Assembly (NCBI GenBank): GCA_024638815.1
Contig: JAHEJM010000039.1
Location: 1-34,477 of the forward strand
Direction of reading: 5' to 3'
From: Acidimicrobiales bacterium
Lineage (GTDB): Bacteria > Actinomycetota > Acidimicrobiia > Acidimicrobiales > SZUA-35
DNA length: 34,477 nt
The stretch's first letter is position 1, and every line of letters starts with the position of its first letter. The translations under genes and the position numbers were made by a program. Below, one piece after another: positions 7,580 to 16,404 of this stretch. The notes below the pieces were generated by a model. The model ran no database searches. It was not told where the DNA came from and was given only the letters and a program-made list of their open reading frames with translations.

Positions 7580-7957
7580 TCAGTGCTTGTTCGTTGCCAG
7601 CCGCTCCAGTCGACGCAGGCTGAGCCATACCGGGGCGACATAAGGCGGAGCCCACCGGGGTACCCCGATCACCGCAGTACAGGCACCCGGGCCGCGGTCG
7701 ACAACCCGGTGGGTCGTTGACCGGACGCCGGCCACCCGCCACCCCCAATATCTCTCCGCTTCGTCGTACTCGGTGATCTCGAACTCGAGCCACGGACCGA
7801 GAATGGTCCTGACCCGACCGGTGGCGCCCGGTGCCAACCGGTCCGGCCCGTCGACGTTGCGGATGGAGGCACCCCATTCCGGCCAATGTCGGGTCTCGAC
7901 CAGTAGCGCCCACACTCGCTCGGCCGGGGCCTCGATGTTGCGGGAGACGTCGATCAC
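7580..7957 (-). CDS. SRPBCC (START/polyketide-cyclase-like) family protein
   Basis: 125 residues. IEAPAERVWALLVETRHWPEWG is the classic first strand and helix of the helix-grip SRPBCC fold. GATGRVRTILGPWLEFEITE and YWGWRVAGVRSTTHRV form later strands, and a C-terminal helix ends at RRLERLATNKH. Such domains bind hydrophobic ligands and in this length class usually have no known substrate. It lies between the VOC gene and the DHOD-like gene on the same strand, separated by 80 bp from the DHOD-like stop, so it may be the distal member of a transcript starting at nifJ. Confidence 0.8.
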   Translation of the reverse strand: MIDVSRNIEAPAERVWALLVETRHWPEWGASIRNVDGPDRLAPGATGRVRTILGPWLEFEITEYDEAERYWGWRVAGVRSTTHRVVDRGPGACTAVIGVPRWAPPYVAPVWLSLRRLERLATNKH

Positions 7958-8037
7958 GACGTCCTAGCGTAGCGACGGCGAACCTTCGTCGCCGGGGCCT
8001 TGTGCTCGCCTCTTCCGAGTGGCCGGAACCGGGTTGG

Positions 8038-9093
8038 TCACCCGTGGTGATCGTAGGAGGTCAACGTGCGCATGTAATTGGCCCGTTCGAAGGTACTGGG
8101 GTCGGCGACCGAAACCTGGCTGACGCTGCCCCTGGCTTGGCCCAACGACGAGTACTCCCGTTCGGTGAACCATCGCTCCATCTCACTGACCACGGTATGG
8201 ATGTGACCCGGACCGTGGTGAAGCAGGGCTGAGGCCAACATGGCCACGTTGGCCCCGGCCAGCACCAGCTTCACCGCCCCATGGCCGTCGTGCACCCCGG
8301 TGGTTGCGGCGATATCGGCGTCAACCCGTCCATGCATGATGGCGACCCATCGCAGCACCAGCCGCATTTCGGCCGCGGTGCTCAGGTCGAGATCAGGCAG
8401 CACGTCGAGGGTTTCGAGGTTGATGTCGGGCTGGTAGAACCGGTTGAACAGCACCAGGGCGTCGGCTCCGGCCGAGGCCAGGCGACGGGCCATGTTGGCC
8501 GGAGAACTGAAGAACGGCCCGATCTTGACCGCCAGGGGAATGTTGATCTCGGTCTTGACCTCCTCCACCAGGCGGAGGTAGCGGTCCTCGACCTGGGCCG
8601 AGGTTTCGTCGGGGTCGGCGGCAACATGGTAGATGTTGAGCTCGAGAGCGTCGGCCCCCTCGTTCTCGAGTTCCGAGGCGTAGTAGGTCCAGCCTCCCTT
8701 CGAGGTGCCGTTGAGGCTGGCGATCACCGGGATCGACAGCTCCTGTTTGGCCGCGTTGAGCAGGTCGAGGTACTCCTCGGCCCCGGTGTTGTAGTCGTCG
8801 AGGTCGGGAAAATACCCGTCGTAGGCCTCGGCGTTGAAGGCTGCTCCCGACTCGAGCAGGGTGCCGTAGGCCATGGCCTCGTGCTCCACCTGTTCCTCGA
8901 ACAGCGAGGGCAGGACTACGGCCGCCGCCCCGGCCTCCTGGAGGGAAAGCAGCGACTCCACGTTGCCGGTCAACGGCGACGACGATGCCATGATGGGATG
9001 GGGCAGGGTCAGCCCCAGGTAGGTGGTGGTGAGGTCGGTTCGGTCCTCCCGGCCGGTGGCCGTTGATTCCGTCATCATCGGCTCTGTGGTCAT
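8038..9093 (-). CDS. dihydroorotate dehydrogenase-like flavoprotein coupled to nifJ
   Basis: 351 residues with the FMN-binding TIM barrel of the DHOD family: TYLGLTLPHPIMASSSPLTG at the N-terminus, SIPVIASLNGTSKGGW, ADALELNIYHV, PLAVKIGPFFSSPANMARRL, GADALVLFNRFYQPDIN, and AATTGVHDGHGAVKLVLAGA at the phosphate-binding end. True class 1 DHODs carry an N-x-S-C-P-N loop with a catalytic Cys after the ELN strand. Here ELN continues IYHVAADP (near residue 150), so the catalytic Cys motif is missing and orotate synthesis is unlikely. Its ATG overlaps the nifJ stop (ATGA), so translation is coupled. From memory, DHOD-like genes recur beside PFOR genes in other phyla; a role in ferredoxin-linked electron transfer is only inference. 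Confidence 0.87.
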   Translation of the reverse strand: MTTEPMMTESTATGREDRTDLTTTYLGLTLPHPIMASSSPLTGNVESLLSLQEAGAAAVVLPSLFEEQVEHEAMAYGTLLESGAAFNAEAYDGYFPDLDDYNTGAEEYLDLLNAAKQELSIPVIASLNGTSKGGWTYYASELENEGADALELNIYHVAADPDETSAQVEDRYLRLVEEVKTEINIPLAVKIGPFFSSPANMARRLASAGADALVLFNRFYQPDINLETLDVLPDLDLSTAAEMRLVLRWVAIMHGRVDADIAATTGVHDGHGAVKLVLAGANVAMLASALLHHGPGHIHTVVSEMERWFTEREYSSLGQARGSVSQVSVADPSTFERANYMRTLTSYDHHG

Positions 9094-12000
9094 TGCCGTG
9101 CCTCCGCTGTCGTTTCGCCCACTGGTTTGCCATCCGGCGCGGTTGTCGGTTTGGTCGCCGGCTCGTCATGGGGTTCGTCCTCGTCGTCGACCAGTCCGAA
9201 CCGGGCCGTTCGTTCCACCTCCACCATCTGCTCGTAGAGATGCCACCGATCGTCGATGTCCCGCTGGGCCGCTTCCATGAGCTCGTCGGCCACCTCGGGA
9301 TTCGTTCTGGTCAGCATCGAGAACCGGGCCTCGGTCATGGCGAAGTCCTTGAACGGAATGGTCGGCTTGCGACTGTCGAGGTGCAGTGCATGGTCGCCCT
9401 CGGCCTCCCGGCGGGGATCGAATCGGTACAGGGGCCAGTAGCCACTGTCGGCCGCCATCTTCTGATGGCCCATCATGTCACTCATGTCGATGCCGTGGGC
9501 GATGCACGGGCTGTAGGCGATGATGATGGACGGACCGGGGTGGGCCGCCGCCTCGTCGAAGGCCTTGACCGTCTGGGTCATGTTGGCCCCCATGGCGATA
9601 TGGGCCACATAGACATCGGCGTAGGCCATGGCGATCATGCCGATGTCCTTTTTGGCCGTGGCCTTGCCCCCGGCCGAGAACTTGGCGATGGCAGCCCTCG
9701 GGGTCGCCTTGGAGGTCTGGCCACCGGTGTTGGAGTAGACCTCGGTGTCGAGCACCAGGATGTTCACGTCCCGGCCCGAGGCCAGCACATGATCAACCCC
9801 GCCGAAACCGATGTCGTAGGCCCACCCGTCGCCACCGACAAGCCACACCGAACGGCGGACCAGGTGATGGCTGAGCGACTTCAGGCGATCGGCGGCCGGA
9901 CCGGGGTTGGCCTTCAGCCACTCATCGAGTTGTTGGACATTGGCCCGCTGGTTTGCGATCGCCTCCTCCGAATCCTGGGCGTTGTCCAGCAGCTCGGTGG
10001 CAAGGTCTCCCAGCTCGGCCGCCAGCTCGCCCACCAGGTGGCGGGCCGCCGCCTCGTGGGAGTCGACCCCGAGCCGGATACCGAGGCCGAACTCGGCGTT
10101 GTCCTCGAACAGCGAGTTGGCCCAGGCCGGACCCCGGCCGTGGTCGTCCACCGCCCACGGTGTGGTCGGCAGGTTGCCGCCGTAGATCGAGGAGCAGCCG
10201 GTGGCGTTGGCGATGATCAGCCGGTCGCCCATCATCTGCGACAGCAACTTCAGGTACGGGGTCTCGCCGCAGCCCGAGCAGGCGCCGGAGTACTCGAACA
10301 GGGGCTGGGCCAACTGCGAGCCTTTGACCGTGTTGAGCCGCAGCTTGGTCCGGTCGTATTCCGGCAGGTCGAGGAAGTAGTCGTAGTTGACCCGCTCGGC
10401 CGGAGCGTGCTCGGCCATCGGCTTCATGTTGATGGCCTTGTGCTTGACCTCCTCCTTGCTCTTGGCCGGGCAGATGCTGACGCAGACCCCGCAGCCGGTG
10501 CAGTCGTCGGGGGCGACCTGCACGATGAGCCGGGTCTCGATGCCGGCGGCCTCGGCTTCCCGGTCCTTCCAGTGCTTGTGCTTGAAGCTGTCAGGCGGCG
10601 TCTGCCCGTTGTCCCCGAGTTCGGTGTCGGGCACCACCTTCAGCCGGATGGCGGCGTGAGGACAGACCAGGGCGCAGCGGGCGCAATCGATGCAGATGTC
10701 AGGTTCCCAGATGGGTATCTCGGCGGCGATGCCTCGCTTCTCCCACTGGGTGGTGGCGGTGGGGAAGGTGCCGTCGACCGGCAGCGCGCTCACCGGCAGC
10801 AGGTCGCCCTCGCCCGCCATCATCCTGGCCGTCACCCGTTGCACGAAGTCGGGAGCGGCATCGGAGATGATGGGGGGCCGGGATCGGGTGGCGGTCACCG
10901 ATGCCGGTACCGGCATGCGTTCCAGGGCGGCCACCGCGCCGTCCACGGCGGCGTAGTTGCGCTTGAGGACCATGGTCCCCCGTCGACCGTAGGTCTTGGC
11001 GATCGAAGTCTTGATGGCCTCCACCGCTTCCTCCGGTGGCAGCAGGCCGGACAGGTGGAAATGGCACGTTTGAAGCACGGTGTTGACCCGGCCGCCGAGT
11101 TCGTTTTCCCTGGCCACCCGGCCGGCGTCGACCACCCAGACCTCGAGGTTCTTGTCGACAATGGCCTGCTGGGTCTCCATCGGCAGGTGGTCCCACGTAT
11201 CGCCGGGTGAGTGGGGGGAGTTGATCAACACCGTGGCCCCCGACCGGGCCACGTCGAGCACGTTGTAACGTTCGAAGGCTCCGAAGTAGTGCACGCCGAC
11301 GAAGTCGGCATGGTTGATCAGGTAGGCCGAGCCGATGGGTCGGGGCGAGAACCGCAGGTGCGAGATCGTGGTCGAGCCCGACTTCTTGGAGTCGTATTCG
11401 AAGTAGCCCTGGGCATGCAGGTCGGTGTGCTCACCCACGATCTTCACCGTGTTCTTGTTGGCCCCGACCGTACCGTCGCTGCCCAGGCCGTAGAAGACGG
11501 CCCGGTTGACCGAGTCCGGCTCCTGCCACTCCTCGGGATGGGGCAGGCTGAGATGAGTGACATCGTCGACGATGCCCACAGTGAACTCCCGGGCCGGATC
11601 GTCCTCGTCGACATGTTCGAACACCCTGACCGCCATCGACGGGGTGAACTCCTTGGACGACAGTCCATAGCGGCCACCGACCACCTGCGGAGGGGTGCCC
11701 GGCCATTGCTGGGTCAGCGCCGTCACGACATCGAGATACAGGGGTTCGCCGGGGGCTCCCGGTTCCTTGGTTCGATCCAGCACCGCCACCTTCTGTGTGG
11801 TGGCGGGAAGGGCCGACACCAGGGCCGACACATCGAACGGGCGGTAGAGGCGGACGGTGATCAGGCCGACCCGCTGGCCATCGGCCACGAGGGCGTCGAC
11901 GGCCTCGGCGGTGGTGCCGCAGCCCGAGCCCATGGCCACGATGACCCGTTCTGCCTCGGGATGACCGTGGTAGTCGAAGAGTCGGTACCGGCGCCCGGTC

Positions 12001-12785
12001 AGTTCGGCCAGCCGATCCATCTCCTGGGTCACCAGCTGGGGCACGGCAAGGTGGTAGGGGTTGGCCGCCTCCCGGGCCTGGAAGAAGACATCGGGGTTCT
12101 GGGCCGTGCCCCGGATGACCGGGGTGTCGGAGTCCAGGGCCCGCAGTCGGTGGGCCACCACCAGCTCCTCGTCGATCATGGCTCGCATGGTCTCGTCATC
12201 GATGACCGAGATCTTGGCCACCTCGTGGCTGGTACGGAAGCCGTCGAAGAAGTGAAGGAACGGCACCCGGGCTCGCATGGTTGCGGCGTGGGCCACCATG
12301 GCCAGATCCTGGGCCTCCTGAACCGAGCCCGAGGCCAGCAGGGCCATACCCGTCTGACGACAGGCCATGACATCGCTGTGATCGCCGAAGATGCTGAGGG
12401 CGTGGGTGGCCACCGACCGGGCGGCCACGTGAACGACCGCCGGCAGCAACTCGCCGGCGATCTTGTACAGGTTGGGGATCATCAGCAACAGGCCCTGGGA
12501 GGCGGTGAAGGTGGTGGTCATGGCTCCGGCCTGCAGCCCACCGTGGACGGTACCGGCGGCACCGGCTTCACTCTGCATCTCCACCACTTCGGGAACCGAG
12601 CCCCACAGGTTCGCCTGCCCGGCGTGGGACCAGGCGTCGGCCAGCTCGCCCATGGGGGAGGCCGGTGTGATGGGGTAGATGGCGATCACTTCCGACACCC
12701 GGTGGGCGATGCGGGCCGCCGCCTCGTTCCCGTCGATGGTCACCGAGGACGTCGGTGAGCCCGGTTCAGAGCCTGCTTCTGACAT
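9090..12785 (-). CDS. nifJ: pyruvate:ferredoxin (flavodoxin) oxidoreductase
   Basis: A 1231-residue single-chain PFOR, about full length for the family. It interconverts pyruvate plus CoA with acetyl-CoA, CO2 and reduced ferredoxin or flavodoxin in the cytoplasm. The N-terminal domain has IAIYPITPASPMGELADAW. The 2x4Fe-4S ferredoxin domain has Cys698/701/704/708 (CIDCARCALVCP) and Cys762/765/768/772 (CTGCGVCVSICP). The proximal cluster and TPP domain have Cys836/839 (CSGCGETPY), Cys864 (NATGCSS) and Cys1094 (YSPCIAHG), plus GDGWAYDIG and DTEVYSNTGGQTSKA. All cluster cysteines are therefore present. The tail after about residue 1190 is acidic and low-complexity. The start has a GAAGGGA ribosome site. 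The DHOD-like gene overlaps its stop, and ppdK lies upstream on the same strand, separated by the PNPOx-fold gene. A direct repeat precedes it. Confidence 0.96.
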   Translation of the reverse strand: MSEAGSEPGSPTSSVTIDGNEAAARIAHRVSEVIAIYPITPASPMGELADAWSHAGQANLWGSVPEVVEMQSEAGAAGTVHGGLQAGAMTTTFTASQGLLLMIPNLYKIAGELLPAVVHVAARSVATHALSIFGDHSDVMACRQTGMALLASGSVQEAQDLAMVAHAATMRARVPFLHFFDGFRTSHEVAKISVIDDETMRAMIDEELVVAHRLRALDSDTPVIRGTAQNPDVFFQAREAANPYHLAVPQLVTQEMDRLAELTGRRYRLFDYHGHPEAERVIVAMGSGCGTTAEAVDALVADGQRVGLITVRLYRPFDVSALVSALPATTQKVAVLDRTKEPGAPGEPLYLDVVTALTQQWPGTPPQVVGGRYGLSSKEFTPSMAVRVFEHVDEDDPAREFTVGIVDDVTHLSLPHPEEWQEPDSVNRAVFYGLGSDGTVGANKNTVKIVGEHTDLHAQGYFEYDSKKSGSTTISHLRFSPRPIGSAYLINHADFVGVHYFGAFERYNVLDVARSGATVLINSPHSPGDTWDHLPMETQQAIVDKNLEVWVVDAGRVARENELGGRVNTVLQTCHFHLSGLLPPEEAVEAIKTSIAKTYGRRGTMVLKRNYAAVDGAVAALERMPVPASVTATRSRPPIISDAAPDFVQRVTARMMAGEGDLLPVSALPVDGTFPTATTQWEKRGIAAEIPIWEPDICIDCARCALVCPHAAIRLKVVPDTELGDNGQTPPDSFKHKHWKDREAEAAGIETRLIVQVAPDDCTGCGVCVSICPAKSKEEVKHKAINMKPMAEHAPAERVNYDYFLDLPEYDRTKLRLNTVKGSQLAQPLFEYSGACSGCGETPYLKLLSQMMGDRLIIANATGCSSIYGGNLPTTPWAVDDHGRGPAWANSLFEDNAEFGLGIRLGVDSHEAAARHLVGELAAELGDLATELLDNAQDSEEAIANQRANVQQLDEWLKANPGPAADRLKSLSHHLVRRSVWLVGGDGWAYDIGFGGVDHVLASGRDVNILVLDTEVYSNTGGQTSKATPRAAIAKFSAGGKATAKKDIGMIAMAYADVYVAHIAMGANMTQTVKAFDEAAAHPGPSIIIAYSPCIAHGIDMSDMMGHQKMAADSGYWPLYRFDPRREAEGDHALHLDSRKPTIPFKDFAMTEARFSMLTRTNPEVADELMEAAQRDIDDRWHLYEQMVEVERTARFGLVDDEDEPHDEPATKPTTAPDGKPVGETTAEARQ

Positions 12786-12817
12786 GCCTGTCCCTTCTCA
12801 TTACGTGTTTGATCTCT

Positions 12818-12846
12818 TGCGGATAGTGATGCGAGTGCGGATAGTG
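12818..12846. repeat. 11-bp direct repeat in the nifJ upstream region
   Basis: TGCGGATAGTG occurs at 12818-12828 and 12836-12846, 18 bp apart start to start. It lies in the 146-bp gap between the divergent nifJ and PNPOx-fold genes. The position, about 35-60 bp before the nifJ start, suits a tandem regulator site, but no regulator can be named. Confidence 0.5.
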
Positions 12847-12931
12847 GGGGAATGTGGCTGGTTGCAGCTAGCCCCGATGGCAGCGTTAGGATGGCGGCGT
12901 TGCAGAACGTGGTCCAGGAAAGGACGTGGCA

Positions 12932-13369
12932 ATGACCTCCCCCAGCGACCCGGAGCCGGTAGCCATCGACATCGTCTCGAAGATGGGTGTCATCGATAAC
13001 GATGCGTGCATCGAATTAATCGAGTCAACCCCGATCGGTCGGGTGGCGTTCATGGTCGATGACGAGATCCTGGCTTTGCCCGTCAACTTCAAGTGGTACG
13101 AGAACAGCATCGTGTTCCGAACGCTCGATGGCCAGAAGCTGGCGGCTGCAGCCAATGAACAGAAGGTCTGCTTCGAGGTCGACCAGTGGGACGCCCAATC
13201 CCGGTCGGGATGGAGTGTGATCGTCCAAGGCGTTGCCCGGGAGGTGACCAACTGGGCCGAGGAGGCCCAGCTGGACCAGATCGGGCTGGTACCCTGGGCC
13301 AAGGCGGAATGGCGGCCGATCTGGGTTCGAATCGAGCCGTCACTCATTTCCGGTCGCGTTCTGCGCTGA
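12932..13369 (+). CDS. pyridoxamine 5'-phosphate oxidase-fold (split barrel) protein
   Basis: 145 residues. IELIESTPIGRVAFMVDDEI followed by LALPVNFKWYENSIVFRTL and a Cys-containing VCFEVDQWD strand, then WSVIVQGVAREV, is the flavin- or F420/heme-binding split barrel common in actinobacteria. Family members include F420-dependent reductases and many uncharacterised FMN proteins, so neither cofactor nor substrate is known here. The start is ATG 12932, preceded by GGAAAGGA with 7-base spacing; the GTG at 12926 is too close to it. The gene is divergent from nifJ and convergent with ppdK, a lone plus-strand gene between two pyruvate-metabolism genes. Confidence 0.8.
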   Translation: MTSPSDPEPVAIDIVSKMGVIDNDACIELIESTPIGRVAFMVDDEILALPVNFKWYENSIVFRTLDGQKLAAAANEQKVCFEVDQWDAQSRSGWSVIVQGVAREVTNWAEEAQLDQIGLVPWAKAEWRPIWVRIEPSLISGRVLR

Positions 13370-13411
13370 CCGACACCCCGATTCGTCCCCCCGGCGCACA
13401 GGAGAGCTGCC

Positions 13412-16156
13412 TCACTCGGCCGATGACTCGGCAGCGCGCTGAGCCAGGGCTGCGTGGGCCGCGGCCAGGCGAGCGACCGGGACCCGATAGGCCGAGCAGC
13501 TCACATAGTCCAATCCGTACTTCTGACACAGTGCGATGGACGCCGGTTCACCTCCATGTTCGCCGCAGATGCCGATCTGCAGATCGGGTTTGGCGGCTCG
13601 GCCTTCCCTTGCGGCCAGCTCCATCAGTCGCCCGACGCCGCTCTCGTCGATTGTGCGGAACGGGTTGTCGTCGATGACCTTGTCGGCCAAATAGGCCAGA
13701 AGGAAGCTGGCCTCGGCGTCGTCACGGCTGATTGCCATGGTCATCTGGGTCAGGTCGTTGGTGCCGAAGGAGAAGAAGTCCACGTGCTCGGCGATCTCGC
13801 CTGCGGTCAGGGCCGCCCGGGGCACCTCGATCATGGTGCCGATCGGAATGTCGATCGCTTCGTCGGCGGTGATGTGCCGCTCGGCGAACACCTTGGCCAT
13901 CTCACTGTCGATCAGGGCGCGGGCGGCCTCCATCTCGGTGGCGTGACTGACCAGGGGCACCATGATCTCGGCGTGGACATTCTGGCCTTCGGCCGTCGCT
14001 TCGAGCGCGGCTTCGGTGATGGCCCGGGTCTGCATACGGATCAGGTCCTTGATCTTGAGGCCGAGCCGGACACCCCGAAGACCGAGCATGGGGTTCGTCT
14101 CCCGCAGATCGTCAACCCGCTCCCGCATGACCTTGACCTCCGACAGCTGGTCGACCAGGCTGTCGAGCTCGGCCAGATCCCCGGCTCGGAGCAATCGGAT
14201 TCGCAGGTCGGCCCGCTCCTTGGTCAGCTCTTCATAGCTGGGCAGGAATTCGTGGAGCGGCGGGTCGAGCAGGCGGATAATGACCGGGTAGCCCTCCATG
14301 GCCCGGAACAGTCCGAGGAAGTCCTCGCGCTGCATGGGCAACAGGGTGTCGATGGCCTCCCGCTGCTCGGCCGTGGTCGGAGACATGATCATGCGCTGCA
14401 TGATGGGCAGTCGATCGGTGGCGAAGAACATGTGCTCAGTACGGCACAGCCCGATTCCGGCCGCCCCGTATCGTCGGGCCCGCTCGGCCTCCACCGGGTC
14501 GTCGGCGTTGGCTCGAACCCCCAGCGTCCGGAACTCGTCGGCCCACTCCAGCAGTTCTGTCAGCCATTCGTTGTCGATATCGGGGTCCTGGGTCTCGATC
14601 TGGCCCAGATAGACCTTCCCCGTCGTTCCGTCGACCGAGATCCAATCGCCCTCCTTGACCTCGGTCACACCGACCGAGAGCCGGCGGGCCGACAGGTCGA
14701 TGTCGATCGCGCTGGCTCCGACCACGGCCGGCTTGCCGAACTGACGGGCGACCAGAGCGGCGTGGCTTGTTCGGCCGCCGCTGGAGGTCAGGATGCCCTC
14801 GGCCGCCAGCATGCCGTGCACATCGTCGGGTTTGGTCTCGGGCCGGACCAGAAGGACCCGGCGTCCTTCCTTGGCCCACCGTTCGGCCAGGTCGGCATCG
14901 AAGGCGACCACACCGACGGCGGCGCCGGGGGACACATTGAGGCCCGACGTCAGCGGGCTGGCGGCATCGATCGCCTCGGAGGCGAATTGAGGATGGAGGA
15001 AGAAGTCGATCTGTTCCGGGGTGACCCGCTGCACCGCCTCCTCCCGGGTGATCAGGCCTTCGTCGGCCAATTCCACGGCGATGCGGACTGCGGCCTGGGC
15101 GGTGCGCTTGCCGGTGCGGGTCTGCAGCAGCCACAGCTTGTCCCGCTCCACCGTGAACTCCATGTCCTGCATGTCGCGGTAGTGGTTCTCCAGCCGTTTG
15201 GCGATCTGGGCGAACTGTTCCGCCACCTCGGGCATGTCCTGGCCCAGGTCGGCGATGTTCTTGGTCTCCCTGATACCGGCCACCACGTCCTCGCCCTGGG
15301 CGTTGAGCAGGTAGTCACCCTCGAGGTGGTTCTCACCGGTGGTGGCGTCACGGCTCATGGCCACACCGGTGGCACAACCGTCGCCCATATTGCCGAACAC
15401 CATGGTCACCACGTTGACCGCCGTGCCCAGGTCGTGGGCAATGCCGGCCGCCACCCGATAGTCGTGGGCCCGCTTGCCCCGCCAGCTCTCGAACACGGCC
15501 TGCACCGCCAGGCGAAGCTGCTCCAATGGCTCCATCGGGAAGGGTTCGATGGCCTGCCGGGCGACGACCGACTTGAATTTGGCGATGACATCGCGCAGGT
15601 CGTCGGGGCCAAGCTCGGCGTCGGTGGCGACGTGGGCCTGGTCCCGCTTCGCCTTGAGCACGCCCTCGAAGGCCTCGTCGGCCACACCCATCACCACCCC
15701 ACCGAACATCTGGATCAGGCGCCGATAGGAGTCGAGCACGAAGCGTTCGTCGCCGGTGGTCTTGATCATGCCGTCGGCCACTTCGTCGTTGAGACCGATG
15801 TCGAGCACGGTGTCCATCATTCCCGGCATGGAGAACTTGGCCCCGGAGCGGCAGGCCACGAGAAGCGGGTTGGACGGGTCGCCGAAGTGTTTGCCCGTCT
15901 GTTCCTCCAGGTGGTTCATTGCTTCCAGTACCTGGTCCCACAGGCCGTCGGGCATCTTGCCGTCGGAATCGGTATAGGCGTTGCAGGCGTCGGTGGTGAT
16001 GACGAACCCCGGCGGGACCGGTATCCCCAGCCGGGTCATGTCTCCGAGATTCGCTCCCTTGCCGCCAAGGAGACCTCGTACCGCTTCCCAATCTCCCCCC
16101 ATTCGGGATTGAGCCTCGTCAATCTCGTCGAAGGAATACAACCACTTGGTGGACAT
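13412..16156 (-). CDS. ppdK: pyruvate, phosphate dikinase
   Basis: 914 residues, typical length for bacterial and plant PPDK. It interconverts pyruvate, ATP and Pi with PEP, AMP and PPi. The N-terminal nucleotide-binding domain has LLGGKGANLGDMTRLGIPVP and PGFVITTDACNAY. The swivelling phosphohistidine domain has ILTSSGGRTSHAALVARQFG with the catalytic His465. The C-terminal PEP/pyruvate barrel has GLCRTEHMFF, PIGTMIEVPRAAL, FFSFGTNDLTQM and GICGEHGGEP with the acid/base Cys864. All key residues are present. AAGGAAA lies just before the ATG on the minus strand. It lies 0.6 kb upstream of nifJ in transcript direction, with the opposing PNPOx-fold gene in between, so the two are neighbours but not a simple operon. 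Together they can link acetyl-CoA, pyruvate and PEP. Confidence 0.97.
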   Translation of the reverse strand: MSTKWLYSFDEIDEAQSRMGGDWEAVRGLLGGKGANLGDMTRLGIPVPPGFVITTDACNAYTDSDGKMPDGLWDQVLEAMNHLEEQTGKHFGDPSNPLLVACRSGAKFSMPGMMDTVLDIGLNDEVADGMIKTTGDERFVLDSYRRLIQMFGGVVMGVADEAFEGVLKAKRDQAHVATDAELGPDDLRDVIAKFKSVVARQAIEPFPMEPLEQLRLAVQAVFESWRGKRAHDYRVAAGIAHDLGTAVNVVTMVFGNMGDGCATGVAMSRDATTGENHLEGDYLLNAQGEDVVAGIRETKNIADLGQDMPEVAEQFAQIAKRLENHYRDMQDMEFTVERDKLWLLQTRTGKRTAQAAVRIAVELADEGLITREEAVQRVTPEQIDFFLHPQFASEAIDAASPLTSGLNVSPGAAVGVVAFDADLAERWAKEGRRVLLVRPETKPDDVHGMLAAEGILTSSGGRTSHAALVARQFGKPAVVGASAIDIDLSARRLSVGVTEVKEGDWISVDGTTGKVYLGQIETQDPDIDNEWLTELLEWADEFRTLGVRANADDPVEAERARRYGAAGIGLCRTEHMFFATDRLPIMQRMIMSPTTAEQREAIDTLLPMQREDFLGLFRAMEGYPVIIRLLDPPLHEFLPSYEELTKERADLRIRLLRAGDLAELDSLVDQLSEVKVMRERVDDLRETNPMLGLRGVRLGLKIKDLIRMQTRAITEAALEATAEGQNVHAEIMVPLVSHATEMEAARALIDSEMAKVFAERHITADEAIDIPIGTMIEVPRAALTAGEIAEHVDFFSFGTNDLTQMTMAISRDDAEASFLLAYLADKVIDDNPFRTIDESGVGRLMELAAREGRAAKPDLQIGICGEHGGEPASIALCQKYGLDYVSCSAYRVPVARLAAAHAALAQRAAESSAE

Positions 16157-16404
16157 GTCGTTTCCTTTCGTGGGCCGTCCTGTGCCCGATGTGCGACCCC
16201 ATTTCGGGCTCCTTTGTCACCATAGCTTTTCACGCTGCCGCTTTGGGAATCTTCGGCTGTGACATTCGGGTCATTTGCCGCTTGGACAGCGAGGTTTCCG
16301 CCCGGTGGGGGATCCCATGCACCCGCGGGCTCGGATTTGGTGACGGGTCGGGCCGACCATCGGGTGATTCGCACCGCCCGGTCAGGGGCGATACCGTCGC
16401 CTCC

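Noticed and set aside
9063-12758. Long plus-strand open frames opposite nifJ (9063-11210 and 11211-12758)
   Set aside because: They mirror the strongly biased codons of nifJ, are rich in Gly/Arg/His/Val without domain pattern, and the PFOR on the other strand explains the DNA fully.
13454-16225. 923-codon plus-strand open frame opposite ppdK
   Set aside because: Antisense of a complete PPDK with all catalytic motifs; the predicted protein has no recognisable fold and abnormal composition.
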